A DNA stretch of 64,000 nt from Pseudomonas poae (GCA_028869255.1 CP110972.1:4531001-4595000); one strand, 5' to 3'; shown: positions 11,613 through 21,533, counted from the stretch's first letter. Notes: generated by a model from the letters alone, not told the origin. Numbers and translations: made by a program.

Positions 11613-12343
11613 TCTCTATCAAGAACATCAACAAGTGGTATGGCGACTTCCAGGTGCTGACCGATTGCAGCACCGAGGTTAAAAAAGGCGAAGTGATCGT
11701 GGTGTGCGGGCCGTCCGGCTCGGGCAAATCCACGCTGATCAAGTGCGTCAACGCGCTGGAGCCGTTCCAGAAGGGCGATGTGGTCGTCGACGGCACCTCC
11801 ATCGCCGACCCGAAGACCAACCTCCCGCAACTGCGTTCACGGGTGGGCATGGTGTTTCAGCACTTCGAGCTGTTCCCGCACCTGACCATCACCGAAAACC
11901 TGACCATCGCGCAGATCAAGGTGCTTGGCCGCAGCAAGGAAGAAGCCACCAAAAAGGGCCTGCAACTGCTTGAGCGCGTAGGCCTGTCGGCACACGCCCA
12001 CAAGCACCCGGGCCAGCTCTCCGGCGGCCAGCAACAACGTGTGGCAATTGCCCGCGCCCTGGCCATGGACCCGATCGTGATGCTGTTCGACGAACCGACC
12101 TCCGCCCTCGACCCGGAGATGGTCAACGAAGTGCTCGACGTGATGGTGCAACTGGCCCACGAAGGCATGACCATGATGTGCGTGACCCACGAAATGGGCT
12201 TCGCCCGCAAAGTGGCCGACCGCGTGATCTTCATGGACGCCGGCAAGATCATCGAAGACTGCCCGAAAGAGGAGTTCTTCGGCGATATCAGCGCCCGCTC
12301 CGAGCGTGCGCAGCACTTCCTTGAGAAGATCCTGCAGCACTAA
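11609..12343 (+). CDS. aatP: Glutamate/aspartate ABC transporter ATP-binding protein
   Basis: ATPase of the acidic amino acid importer (GltL/AatP). Walker [10 protein letters not shown] is near residue 34, followed by the Q-loop [10 protein letters not shown], signature LSGGQQQRV, Walker [15 protein letters not shown] and switch-His CVTHEMGFA. The 244-residue length is typical of polar amino acid ATPases. It is the last gene of the transporter operon, and a class I REPIN follows. Confidence 0.95.
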   Translation: MISIKNINKWYGDFQVLTDCSTEVKKGEVIVVCGPSGSGKSTLIKCVNALEPFQKGDVVVDGTSIADPKTNLPQLRSRVGMVFQHFELFPHLTITENLTIAQIKVLGRSKEEATKKGLQLLERVGLSAHAHKHPGQLSGGQQQRVAIARALAMDPIVMLFDEPTSALDPEMVNEVLDVMVQLAHEGMTMMCVTHEMGFARKVADRVIFMDAGKIIEDCPKEEFFGDISARSERAQHFLEKILQH

Positions 12344-12380
12344 GCCCTACAGCGCTTCCACTGTGAAAACCGGATCCATT

Positions 12381-12467
12381 GTGGGAGCGGGCTTGCTCGC
12401 GAAAGCTATCTGTCAGTTGATACATCAGTAACTGGCAGACCGCTTTCGCGAGCAAGCCCGCTCCCAC
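12381..12467. repeat. Class I REPIN
   Basis: GTGGGAGCGGGCTTGCTCGC and its reverse complement face each other across about 45 bases, between aatP and aauS. Confidence 0.9.
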
Positions 12468-12515
12468 ATTGGACCGCGCAGGCTGGCAAGCTCTGGTTGA
12501 CCCAAGGCATCTGTG

Positions 12516-14417
12516 ATGAAATGCGACCCCAACCAATTTCGCGCCGCACCGCCATCACTTGCCGTGAAACCTCGTCTGATTCGCCAACTGTTCCTGCCGC
12601 CGTTGATCATCGCCTTGATGATCGGCCTGGGTTATATCGGCTTCTGGGTCAGTGAGTACTATGGCATCCGCACCCTCAGCGACACTGGCGAACGCCAGCT
12701 GGAACTGCACGCCCGCACCGTCGAAAGCGAACTGAGCAAATACACCTACCTGCCCAGCCTGCTGGAGTTGGAGTCCAGCGTTTCCGCGCTGCTGGCCGAC
12801 CCGAACCAGGAAACCCGGCAAACGGTCAACGATTACCTCGAGGGCCTGAACCGACGCAGTCGCAGTCGGGCCATTTACGTGATGGACACCACCGGCCGTG
12901 TGCTGGCCACCAGTAACTGGCGCGATGCCGACAGTTATCAGGGTGAAGACCTGTCCTTCCGTGCCTATTTCCAAAATGCCGTGCGCGGCCAGCCCGGGCG
13001 TTTCTACGGCATCGGCAGCACCAACGGCGAACCTGGCTACTACTTGGCCCACGGCCTGGAAGAGCACGGCAAGATCATCGGCGTGGCCGTGGTCAAGGTG
13101 CGCCTCGAAGCGCTGGAAGAACGCTGGCAGCGCGCCCGTCTCGAAGCGTTTGTCAGCGATGAAAACGGCATCATCATCCTCTCCAGCGACCCGGCCCGCC
13201 GCCTCAAGGCCGTACGCCCTTTGAGCGATGACACCAAGGAACGCCTGGCCCACAGCCTGCAATATTACTGGGCGACCCTGAACGAGCTGGAGCCGCTGGC
13301 CCGCGAACGCTTGAACGAAGGCACCGAAAAACTGACCTTCCCGGCCAACAGTGAAGTGGTTAACGACGAGCATGAAGTGAGCTACCTGGCGCAAACCCGC
13401 CCACTCAACGACACCCCGTGGAATTTCACCCTGCTTACGCCACTCAATGACTTGCGCCGCGCTGCGATCAACCAGGGCATTCTGGTGGCCGTCGCCTTTG
13501 GTCTGGTGGCCTTCCTGCTGATCGCCTGGAACGAACGCCGCAAGGTCATCGCCACCCGCCTCGCCGCCCGCGAAGCCTTGCAGGAAGCCAACAGCCAGCT
13601 GGAGCGTCGGATTGCCGAACGCACCGCCGACCTGCGGGCCAGCAACGAACGGCTCAAAGGCCAGATCCGCGAACGGCGCCAGGCCGAAGAAACCCTGCGC
13701 CGCGCCCAGGATGAACTGGTGCAGGCCGGCAAACTGGCGGCCATCGGCCAGATGTCCACCAGCATCGCCCATGAATTGAACCAGCCGTTGGCCGCGTTGC
13801 GCACTCTGTCGGGTAACACCGTGCGCTTCCTCGAACGGGGCGCCCTGGACACCGCCAGCGCCAATCTCAAAACCATCAACGAGCTGATAGACCGCATGGG
13901 CCGTATCACCGCCAGCCTGCGTTCGTTTGCCCGGCGCGGCGATAACCAGGGCGAAGCCAACCTTGCCAAGGCCGTGGACGCGGCGTTCCAGGTGCTGGGC
14001 GCGCGCCTGGACGGCCTGCCGCTGACCCTGCACCGCGAGTTCAACAATGCGCAGTTGCAGATCGACCAAACGCGCCTGGAGCAAATCCTGGTCAACCTGA
14101 TCGGCAACGCCCTCGATGCGATGCAGGCGCAACCGGCCCCCGAACTGTGGCTGGAAGGCCACAGCACCGACGGCAAGTACCGCCTGCACGTGCGCGACAA
14201 CGGCCACGGTATCGACCCCGAGGCGCGCAAACATCTATTCGAACCGTTCTTCACCACCAAACCCGGCGAACAAGGGCTGGGCCTGGGCCTGACCCTGTCC
14301 GCCAGCCTCGCGGCGGCCACCGGCGGCAACCTCGCCGTGGAGCACCCGGCCAGTGGTGGTACGGCCTTTGTCTTGTGCCTGCCGCTGGCGGGCACTCAGA
14401 AAGCTGAGTCGACATGA
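12516..14417 (+). CDS. aauS: Sensor histidine kinase of acidic amino acid uptake (DctB-like)
   Basis: Membrane kinase that phosphorylates AauR in response to external acidic amino acids. One transmembrane helix is near residues 25-47 and another near 325-343, enclosing a periplasmic double-Cache-like domain as in DctB. A coiled coil follows, then the H-box STSIAHELNQPLAALR with the phospho-His near residue 420, and the ATPase with N-box LVNLIGNALDAM, DNGHGID and GLGLGL. The annotated frame can also start at the GTG at 12513, directly before this ATG. The stop overlaps aauR by four bases. Naming follows the adjacent aatJQMP operon. Confidence 0.88.
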   Translation: MKCDPNQFRAAPPSLAVKPRLIRQLFLPPLIIALMIGLGYIGFWVSEYYGIRTLSDTGERQLELHARTVESELSKYTYLPSLLELESSVSALLADPNQETRQTVNDYLEGLNRRSRSRAIYVMDTTGRVLATSNWRDADSYQGEDLSFRAYFQNAVRGQPGRFYGIGSTNGEPGYYLAHGLEEHGKIIGVAVVKVRLEALEERWQRARLEAFVSDENGIIILSSDPARRLKAVRPLSDDTKERLAHSLQYYWATLNELEPLARERLNEGTEKLTFPANSEVVNDEHEVSYLAQTRPLNDTPWNFTLLTPLNDLRRAAINQGILVAVAFGLVAFLLIAWNERRKVIATRLAAREALQEANSQLERRIAERTADLRASNERLKGQIRERRQAEETLRRAQDELVQAGKLAAIGQMSTSIAHELNQPLAALRTLSGNTVRFLERGALDTASANLKTINELIDRMGRITASLRSFARRGDNQGEANLAKAVDAAFQVLGARLDGLPLTLHREFNNAQLQIDQTRLEQILVNLIGNALDAMQAQPAPELWLEGHSTDGKYRLHVRDNGHGIDPEARKHLFEPFFTTKPGEQGLGLGLTLSASLAAATGGNLAVEHPASGGTAFVLCLPLAGTQKAEST

Positions 14418-15763
14418 ATACAGACACCACAGCCGCAAAAGACGACCTTACCGTGCTGATCGTCGAAGATGACCCGCATGTGCTGCTCGGCTGCCAGCAG
14501 GCGCTGGCGCTGGAAGACATTCCCAGCGTGGGCGTAGCCAGTGCCGAAGAAGCCCTCAAGCGTATCGGCGAGAATTTTGCCGGTATCGTCATCAGTGATA
14601 TTCGCCTGCCGGGCATCGACGGACTGGAGCTGCTGACCCGCCTCAAGGCGCTGGATAAAAGCCTGCCGGTGGTGCTGATTACCGGGCATGGCGATATCTC
14701 GATGGCCGTCGGCGCCATGCGCAACGGCGCCTATGATTTCATGGAAAAACCCTTCTCCCCCGAGCGCCTGGTCGACGTCGCCCGCCGCGCTCTGGAGCAG
14801 CGCGGGCTGGCGCGGGAAGTCTGGTCGCTGCGCCGCCAGTTGGCCGAGCGCGACTCTTTGGAAGGCCGCATCATCGGCCGCTCGCCGGCCATGCAGAACT
14901 TGCGCGAGCTGATCGCCAATGTGGCCGACACCTCGGCCAACGTGCTGATCGAAGGCGAGACCGGCACCGGCAAGGAACTGGTTGCGCGCTGCCTGCATGA
15001 TTTCAGTCGGCGCCATTCGCATCAATTCGTCGCCCTGAACTGCGGCGGCCTGCCGGAAAATCTCTTCGAAAGCGAGATTTTCGGCCATGAAGCCAACGCG
15101 TTTACCGGCGCCGGCAAGCGCCGCATCGGCAAGATCGAACACGCCCACGAAGGCACGCTGTTCCTCGATGAGGTGGAAAGCATGCCGATTAACCTGCAGA
15201 TCAAACTGCTGCGGGTCTTGCAGGAGCGCACCCTCGAACGCCTGGGTTCGAACCAGAGCGTGGCGGTGGATTGCCGAGTGATCGCCGCCACCAAGTCCGA
15301 CCTCGACGAACTGAGCCGCGCCAATCAGTTCCGCAGCGACCTGTACTACCGCCTCAACGTGGTGACCCTGGAACTGCCGCCCCTGCGCGAACGCCGCGAA
15401 GATATCCTGCAACTGTTCGAACACTTCCTGCAGCAGTCGTCGCTACGCTTCGACCGCGCCGTGCCGGAACTGGACAACCAGACCGTGTCGAGCCTGATGA
15501 GCCACGACTGGCCAGGCAATGTGCGTGAACTGCGCAACGTGGCCGAGCGTTTTGCCTTGGGCTTGCCGGCCTTCAAGAAAAGCGGCACCGGCAACGCCAA
15601 CCATGGCCTGGCCTTCACCGAGGCGGTGGAAGCCTTCGAACGCAACCTGCTGGTGGATGCCCTGCAACGTAGCGGCGGCAACCTGACCCAGGCCAGCCAG
15701 GAACTGGGGATGGCCAAGACCACGCTGTTCGACAAGGTCAAGAAATATGGGTTGAACCACTGA
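14414..15763 (+). CDS. aauR: Sigma-54-dependent response regulator of acidic amino acid uptake
   Basis: NtrC-family activator for the aatJ promoter. The REC domain has Asp-Asp (IVEDDPH) and phospho-Asp in VISDIRLPG. The AAA+ domain has Walker A GETGTGKE and Walker B GTLFLDEVES. A Fis-type helix-turn-helix is at the C-terminus (NLTQASQELGMAKTTLFDKV). The sigma-54-contact loop reads NAFTGA where GAFTGA is canonical, so the first Gly is Asn. It overlaps aauS upstream and glpM downstream. Confidence 0.9.
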   Translation: MNTDTTAAKDDLTVLIVEDDPHVLLGCQQALALEDIPSVGVASAEEALKRIGENFAGIVISDIRLPGIDGLELLTRLKALDKSLPVVLITGHGDISMAVGAMRNGAYDFMEKPFSPERLVDVARRALEQRGLAREVWSLRRQLAERDSLEGRIIGRSPAMQNLRELIANVADTSANVLIEGETGTGKELVARCLHDFSRRHSHQFVALNCGGLPENLFESEIFGHEANAFTGAGKRRIGKIEHAHEGTLFLDEVESMPINLQIKLLRVLQERTLERLGSNQSVAVDCRVIAATKSDLDELSRANQFRSDLYYRLNVVTLELPPLRERREDILQLFEHFLQQSSLRFDRAVPELDNQTVSSLMSHDWPGNVRELRNVAERFALGLPAFKKSGTGNANHGLAFTEAVEAFERNLLVDALQRSGGNLTQASQELGMAKTTLFDKVKKYGLNH

Positions 15764-16101
15764 TGGATCTTATAGTGAAGGCCGCCCTTGGCGCGGCAGT
15801 GGTGTTGATTTTGGCCGCACTGGCCAAGACCAAAAACTATTACATCGCCGGATTGGTACCGCTGTTTCCGACCTTTGCGTTGATCGCGCACTACATCGTC
15901 GGCAAGGGGCGCTCGGTAGACGACCTGAAGACCACTATCGTGTTTGGGATGTGGTCGATCATTCCGTACTTTGTATACCTGGCGACGTTGTATGTGATGG
16001 TCGATCGGATGCGACTGGAAGCGTCGCTCGCCGTGGCGGCGGTGGCGTGGTTGATGGCGGCGACCCTCTTGGTGAGCATTTGGGTACGCGTTCATACCTG
16101 A
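15763..16101 (+). CDS. glpM: GlpM family membrane protein
   Basis: A 112-residue integral membrane protein with about four hydrophobic helices and the GlpM-family segment NYYIAGLVPLFPTFALIAHY. In P. aeruginosa, GlpM was described near glp genes and linked to alginate production; its biochemical role is unknown. The TGATG overlap couples it to aauR. Confidence 0.8.
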   Translation: MDLIVKAALGAAVVLILAALAKTKNYYIAGLVPLFPTFALIAHYIVGKGRSVDDLKTTIVFGMWSIIPYFVYLATLYVMVDRMRLEASLAVAAVAWLMAATLLVSIWVRVHT

Positions 16102-16119
16102 CCCAACTCGGTCAAACAT

Positions 16120-16206
16120 GTGGGAGCGGGCTTGCTCGCGAATGCGCTGTATCAGGCACTTAAATATTGGCTGACCGACCGCTTTCGCGAGCACGCCCGC
16201 TCCCAC
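16120..16206. repeat. Class I REPIN
   Basis: GTGGGAGCGGGCTTGCTCGC faces its reverse complement (one variant base, GCACGCCCGC) between the convergent ends of glpM and the response-regulator gene. Confidence 0.88.
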
Positions 16207-16232
16207 ATTTGGATCGGTGACAGACAGATAAA

Positions 16233-17630
16233 TCAGCGGACGATCTTGTCGACCTGGATGCCGAGCTTCTTCAGGCGATACCAAAAGCTCCTCTCGGAAA
16301 TCCCGATCTTCGCCGCCGCTGCCGCCTGCACGCCGTTGCTCTCCTGCAACGCCGCCAGGATGTAGGCTTTCTCCACCTCCGCCAGCGCCGCATCAAGGTC
16401 CTGGGGAATGCCCGGCCCGTCGCTGAGAATAGCCGTTACCCCGCTCTCGCTCGGCCTGGAAGCGAACAGATACCCCGGCAGGTCGATATCTTCGATCACA
16501 GGCGTTGCGGCCACGATGGTCGCACGCTCCACGCAGTTTTGCAGCTCGCGGATATTGCCCGGCCAGTGGTAAGCCGCCATGGCCTGCAACGCCTCCGGGC
16601 TGAAGCCGGTGATGCGTTTGCCGGCGGTGGCGCTGAGGGTCTGGGCAAAGTGGCGAGCCAGAGGCGCGATGTCTTCCACGCGTTCACGCAGGGCCGGCAA
16701 TGGGATCGGGAAGACGTTGAGACGGTAATACAGGTCTTCGCGAAACTCCTTGTTGGCCACCGCGTCCAGCAGGTTCTTGTTGGTGGCGGCGATGACCCGC
16801 ACATCCACCTTGCGCTCCCGAGGGTCGCCTACTGGCTCGATCACCCGCTCCTGCAGCGCCCGTAGAATCTTGGCTTGCAGTGCCAGCGGCATATCGCCTA
16901 CTTCGTCGAGAAACAGCGTGCCCTTGTCGGCCTGCATAAAGCGCCCGACCCGGTCGGCCACAGCGCCGGTAAACGCGCCTTTGCGGTGGCCGAACATTTC
17001 GCTTTCCAGCAGGCCTTCAGGGATCGCCGCGCAGTTGACCGCCACAAACGGCTTGTCGGCACGGCTGCCGTGCTTGTGGATGGCGCGGGCGACCATTTCC
17101 TTGCCGGTGCCGCTTTCGCCGGTCAGCAGGATCGTGGCGCTGCTGTCGCGCACCGAATCCACCGCTTGCAGGACTTTGCGAAAGGCCGGGCTGTCGCCGA
17201 CCAGGCTGTCGAACTGCGCGTGTTCATCCAGCTCGGCGCGCATGCGGGCGTTGTCGCGCATGATGTCGCGAAACTGCAGCGCCTTGGCCACGGTGATGTC
17301 CAGTTCGTCGATATCGAACGGCTTGGCAATGTAGTCATAGGCGCCGTTGCGCATCGACTGCACGGCGTTTTTCACCGTGCTGTAGGCGGTCATCACGATC
17401 ACCGGCACCTGCGGGTAACGCACTTTGATCTCAGCCAGCAGCGCCGGCCCGTCCATGCCGGGCATGCGCCAGTCGCTGATCACCAGGTCGATGTCTTCCT
17501 GCTCCAGCACCTTGAGCGCGTGCAGGCCGTTGCCGGCAATAAATACCTGCACGCCGTTCTGGCCCAGGGCCGACGCCAGCAGGTCGCAGAGCTTGGGTTC
17601 GTCGTCGACTACCAGAATGTTATGCGTCAT
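16233..17630 (-). CDS. Sigma-54-dependent response regulator (last gene of orphan operon)
   Basis: NtrC-type activator of 465 residues. The REC domain has VVDDEPK and phospho-Asp in LVISDWRMPGMDG. The AAA+ core has GESGTGKE, a canonical GAFTGA loop (HRKGAFTGAVAD) and Walker B GTLFLDEVGD. The C-terminal Fis helix-turn-helix contains AAAAKIGISERSFWYRLK. The ATG at 17630 is chosen because it begins exactly at the REC domain; an upstream in-frame start at 17789 reads through the kinase gene in another frame. It overlaps the sensor kinase by 11 bases. The likely target is the sigma-54 promoter at 23668-23683 that heads its own operon, which would make the system autoregulated. Confidence 0.9.
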   Translation of the reverse strand: MTHNILVVDDEPKLCDLLASALGQNGVQVFIAGNGLHALKVLEQEDIDLVISDWRMPGMDGPALLAEIKVRYPQVPVIVMTAYSTVKNAVQSMRNGAYDYIAKPFDIDELDITVAKALQFRDIMRDNARMRAELDEHAQFDSLVGDSPAFRKVLQAVDSVRDSSATILLTGESGTGKEMVARAIHKHGSRADKPFVAVNCAAIPEGLLESEMFGHRKGAFTGAVADRVGRFMQADKGTLFLDEVGDMPLALQAKILRALQERVIEPVGDPRERKVDVRVIAATNKNLLDAVANKEFREDLYYRLNVFPIPLPALRERVEDIAPLARHFAQTLSATAGKRITGFSPEALQAMAAYHWPGNIRELQNCVERATIVAATPVIEDIDLPGYLFASRPSESGVTAILSDGPGIPQDLDAALAEVEKAYILAALQESNGVQAAAAAKIGISERSFWYRLKKLGIQVDKIVR

Positions 17631-19387
17631 GACTGTCCTCGTCGTCTTCGCCAATCGCCGGAATGTACAGGCTGAACGTGGCGCCGGCATCTTTCTCGCT
17701 GGCACATTCGATGCTGCCGTCGTGACTTTCCATGATCGAATAGACTTTGGCCAGACCCAGGCCAGTACCGGAAGCCTTGGTGGTGACAAATGGCGTGAAG
17801 ATGCGCTCGATCATCTCCGCCGGAATGCCCTGGCCGGTATCGGCGATGCTGATCAGGGTGTTGTCGCCCAGGCTGCGGATGCCCAGGGTCAGGCGGCCGC
17901 CTTCGGGCATGGCGTCGATGGCGTTGAGAATCAGGTTCAGGCAAGCCTGCTTGAGTTGCTTGGCGTCCGCGTAAATCGTCGCGCCCGGCGCCTGGTCGTC
18001 TATCTGGGCGTCGATGTTATGGGTCGCGAGTTCCGGCGCGCAGAAGCCGAGGATTTCTTCCACCAGCGGGCGCGCCGGTTGCAGCACGCGCAAGGGCGGG
18101 TTGGGCTTGGCGAAGTCGAGGAACTCGGTGATCAGGTCGTTGATGCGGCTGACTTCACTGATCACGTATTCCAGGTGGCGCTTGTCGGCTTCGGGCAGGT
18201 CGGCGCGGCGGTGCAGCAATTGGGTGGCGGTCTTGATGATGCCCAGCGGGTTGCGGATCTCGTGGGCCAGGCCCATGGCGACTTCGCCCAGGGCATGCAG
18301 GCGGTCACGCCGACGCAACTGGGCTTCGAGGTGATGCAGCTCGCCCAGGCGCTCGGTCATGTGGTTGAAGGTGCTGCTCAATTGCGCCAGTTCATCGCCG
18401 CCGGTGACCCGCACGCGGTGCTCGTAATTGCCGGAAATCACCGCGCCCACGCCTTGGGACAAGTCGCGCAGCGGCTGGTCAGGCGCCGCGACACCAACAC
18501 TCCGGCCGCCAGCGACAGCGCCGAACTGAGCAGGAAAATCAGCACAAACAGATTGCTCTGGTTCACCAGCCCCACCAGGCTGGTATGGCGCAGCAGGCCG
18601 CTGAAGATCACGCCTTGCAAGTCGCCGGCATCACTGAAAATCGGCCAGTACAAACCGCTGTAATTATTGGTGAACTGCTCGCTGGGCTGCTTGGTGCTGC
18701 GCATCGCGGCTTCGACATTTTTGGAATACGCGACGGGTGATCTTCAAAGCGCTGGGTCGAGAATATCTCCGAGAAGCCGTCGGGGTTGGCCAGGTAAAGA
18801 CGCAGGTCGAGGGAATGCACATCGGCCACGCTGGTCAGGAAGCTGCTGTCCAGGTAGGTCGCCACCAGCAACAGGTAGTCGACGCCGTCCTGGGTAGTTT
18901 CGAAGGTCGAGACCACGATGCCCGTGCTCACGCCCGCCACCTGAACGGTCTGCAACACCGCGTTGCTGGTCAGGCTGATCTGCTTGACGATGTCATCGGA
19001 CGCGGTGCTGAACACCACTTTTTTATCGCTGGTGCGGATCAGTGCCACCACGTCGATGTCGGTGGCATCGGCGATGTCGGCGGTCAGGCGGTCGTGCTTG
19101 GCGGCTTGCCGGCTCGAGGGCGGGCTGGTGTAGCGCAGGAACAGTTTGGCCATGCGTGCATTGTCGTGAAGGATGTCGCCGATCTCGTCCTTGACGATCT
19201 TGGTCGACTCTTGCAGCCAGATACGCACGTTGCTGTCGAAAATCTGCGACAGCGTGGTGGCGGCCAGTTCCGCCGCGATCATGGTGGGGATCACGCTGAC
19301 CAACCAGAACGCCAGCACCAGCTTGCGCTGGACGCTCCAGCGCGAAATGGCAAAGGGACGGGCTTTCTGGCGGGTCTTGGTGATCAT
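17620..19387 (-). pseudogene. Sensor histidine kinase, broken by two single-base deletions as sequenced
   Basis: Read through both breaks, this is an approximately 589-residue membrane kinase. It has an N-terminal helix (LVLAFWLVSVIPTMIAAELA), a periplasmic sensor domain, a second helix (NLFVLIFLLSSALSLAAGVL), HAMP, the H-box MGLAHEIRNPLGI, and an ATPase with NLILNAIDAMPEG, DTGQGIP and GTGLGLAKV. The first break is in the T5 run at 18718-18722, where one more base joins ...SRIPKN to VEAAMRS. The second is at 18477-18478, where CTGACC-AGCCG needs one more C to read LTQPLRDLSQG. Both lie in mononucleotide runs, so sequence error or slippage is as likely as true decay. The C-terminal half from 18462 could be made alone. 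It overlaps the upstream gene (ATGA). Confidence 0.85.
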
Positions 19388-20511
19388 CAGGTTTCGCTTA
19401 TCGCAGCAGCCATGGCAGGGTCGGAACGATCCGGTCGAATAAACAGTTTTACAAGCTTGAGCAGGCCGTTGACCAGCCGGTTGCGGTGGCGGAAAAACAC
19501 ACTGTTGCCCTGGAACTCGCAGCCCAGGCGCAGCTTACTGGCATACCCGGCCTGCCCGCACTCATACACCGCAATATTGTGCTGGATACAGTAGTCGACA
19601 TTGGTCAGCCAACTGCGGAAGTACAGGTTGTAGTCGCGGGTGAATGCCACGTCATGCCCGAAAAACTTGTCGACCAGCCGGTGTTCGTCCACCAGGACCG
19701 GGTTGAACGCCACCAACTGCTCGTCCACCCAGTAAAGAACACAAACGGCGCGCTGTTCAAGACGTTCGAGCACACCGGTGAAGTAACCGGCGGGCAGGCG
19801 CTCGAACTGCAACTCGGCCCGCGTCAGGGTGGCTTCGTACAGGCGCATGACGTCGGGCAGTACGTCGTCGATATTGCGCCGCCATTCTACCCGAGGCCCC
19901 GGTGCGCGCAGTTTGCGGCGCAGGTCCTTGCGCGTGGACTTGCCCAGCGAGCCGAGGTAGGCATCCACCGAACCGTAAGGCAGCGGCAACACGCCCGTGG
20001 GCAAACTCGGCATGCTTTGAAAGCCTGCCGCCCGGCAGCTGTCGAGCCAGTGCGGGTCTTGAGAAGGAGCGTCCTTGACCGCTAGCAGGCCGATGCCGAA
20101 GTCATCCGCGTCCTGGCGTGCGGCCGCCAGCAAGTGCTTGAGCAACAGCGCACGGCGCGACGCAGGTACGTGGCTGGCCACCCCGGCGTCGCAGCGTTCG
20201 GCCACCGGCGAGCCGATGGCATACAGGCCCAGCTGCAAAACACCCGGCCACAGCCGCTCCAGGCGCTCGGTCAAGCGCTTGCCGGCACCCGACACGGTGG
20301 TGTCGAGCCGATAATGGGTGATGAACGCGGCGGCCACGGCCACCAGCGTTCCATCCTGGTAAACCGCCAGGTAACGCCACTTGAAATCAGCGATGGCGGC
20401 GTTTTCCACGGCGATGTAATAGTCCCAGTCCTCCAGGGCACCGGGAAAGCAGTCGTTCCAGGCACTGCGCTGGATGCCCCGGATAGTCGGGAAGGCTTGG
20501 GTGGTGATCAC
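19387..20511 (-). CDS. GNAT-fold / peptidogalycan-biosynthesis-like acyltransferase
   Basis: A 374-residue soluble protein resembling the double-GNAT proteins annotated as peptidogalycan biosynthesis or recognition (FemAB/BioF2-like). Recognisable parts are SLGKSTRKDLRRKLR, common at the start of the second GNAT lobe, and the C-terminal substrate segment DYNLYFRSWLTNVDYCIQ with ECGQAGYASKLRLG. The acceptor is unknown. The stop overlaps the kinase start. It is separated from the upstream hydrolase by a class III REPIN, the only sizeable gap in the operon. Transfer of an acyl or aminoacyl group to an amine or lipid is an inference from fold and neighbours. Confidence 0.7.
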   Translation of the reverse strand: MITTQAFPTIRGIQRSAWNDCFPGALEDWDYYIAVENAAIADFKWRYLAVYQDGTLVAVAAAFITHYRLDTTVSGAGKRLTERLERLWPGVLQLGLYAIGSPVAERCDAGVASHVPASRRALLLKHLLAAARQDADDFGIGLLAVKDAPSQDPHWLDSCRAAGFQSMPSLPTGVLPLPYGSVDAYLGSLGKSTRKDLRRKLRAPGPRVEWRRNIDDVLPDVMRLYEATLTRAELQFERLPAGYFTGVLERLEQRAVCVLYWVDEQLVAFNPVLVDEHRLVDKFFGHDVAFTRDYNLYFRSWLTNVDYCIQHNIAVYECGQAGYASKLRLGCEFQGNSVFFRHRNRLVNGLLKLVKLFIRPDRSDPAMAAAISET

Positions 20512-20560
20512 ATATATCCCTTACGCGTAAGCAAGTTCATGGCGGTCGCAAGCGGCCCCT

Positions 20561-20683
20561 GTGGCGAGCGGGCTTGCCCGCGTTGGGCTGCGAAGCAGCC
20601 CCCCTCAAAGTCTCCCGGTTAAACCGCAGTCGGCAGGTTTTGGGGCGGCTGCGCCACCCAACGCGGGCAAGCCCGCTCGCCAC
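20561..20683. repeat. Class III REPIN overlapping the hydrolase 3' end
   Basis: GTGGCGAGCGGGCTTGCC at 20561 and its reverse complement ending at 20683 flank a GCGCAGCC/GGCTGCG-bearing centre. The right 65 bases encode the last ~21 residues and stop codon of the hydrolase on the minus strand. Confidence 0.88.
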
Positions 20684-21533
20684 TAAGGGGTTCGGTGCGA
20701 GCGCTAGAGGTGTGCTGCTCGACGAACTCGGCACTCAACTCGATCACCCGACGGTATTGCAGGTCGACGGTGATCATGTGGTAACAGTTGTCCAACAGGA
20801 TCTTGGTCACCGGCCCGCCGAGGTGGCGTTCCACGTAATCGGCATTCCAGCGGCTGGTGATGTCGTCTTCGATGGAGTGCAACACCAGCGCCGGCACCTT
20901 GACCTGCGGCATGCATTTCTTGACCACGGCGTTCATCCGGTGCAATTCGCGCACGGTGATACCCTCCATGGTCAGCAAGCCGGCCTCGCTGCTCTCCCCT
21001 TCCTTCATCTGCCGCTCGACGATGGCTCGCAGGCGTTCATTCTTGATGCCGTAGGGCGGTTTTTCTTCGAAGCTGCAAAGGTGCACACCGAATGGAATCG
21101 TCATCAGCAACGGCGTCAAGAACGCCAGCTTGTTGATGCTCCAGCCGTCGTACTTCAAGGTGGTGGAATACATCAGCAGCCCGGCGACTTGCCCCGGATG
21201 TTCGGCGGCCACGTACATCGACATCACCGCGCCCATGGACAAGCCACCGACAAACACCTGCGCGTGCCGTTGCTTGACCTGTACGAAGGTCTTGCGCACG
21301 CCTTCGTACCAGTCGCGCCAGCCGGTGGCCTGCAAGTCGCTGTTGTCGCCACAGTGCCCGGCCAGGGTAGGCACGTACACCGTGCAGTTGCCCGCTTTGG
21401 CCAGGCCCTTGGCGACCTGGCGCAATTCCGTCGGGGTGCCGGTCAGGCCGTGGATCAACAGGATCCCGACCGGACCTTCACCGAGAACGAAGCCGGCGGT
21501 ACCTTCACCGAGGTCGATCTCGTGGCTATTCAC
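20619..21533 (-). CDS. Alpha/beta hydrolase, monoacylglycerol lipase/carboxylesterase-like, with REPIN-encoded tail
   Basis: Cytoplasmic serine hydrolase. The oxyanion segment LLIHGLTGTP, nucleophile elbow GGLSMGA, acid in LVLHSIEDDI and catalytic His in NCYHMITVD are all present, and the size of the core matches short-chain carboxylesterases. After EFVEQHTSSARTEPL the frame enters a class III REPIN and ends with SGERACPRWVAQPPQNLPTAV, so the C-terminus is repeat-derived. The start overlaps the aminotransferase stop by four bases. In this operon it may release or modify an acyl product; the substrate is unknown. Confidence 0.82.
   Translation of the reverse strand: MNSHEIDLGEGTAGFVLGEGPVGILLIHGLTGTPTELRQVAKGLAKAGNCTVYVPTLAGHCGDNSDLQATGWRDWYEGVRKTFVQVKQRHAQVFVGGLSMGAVMSMYVAAEHPGQVAGLLMYSTTLKYDGWSINKLAFLTPLLMTIPFGVHLCSFEEKPPYGIKNERLRAIVERQMKEGESSEAGLLTMEGITVRELHRMNAVVKKCMPQVKVPALVLHSIEDDITSRWNADYVERHLGGPVTKILLDNCYHMITVDLQYRRVIELSAEFVEQHTSSARTEPLSGERACPRWVAQPPQNLPTAV

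Noticed and set aside
12555..14234. 559-codon antisense ORF over aauS
   Set aside because: The sense strand encodes a complete histidine kinase; the antisense frame lacks domains.
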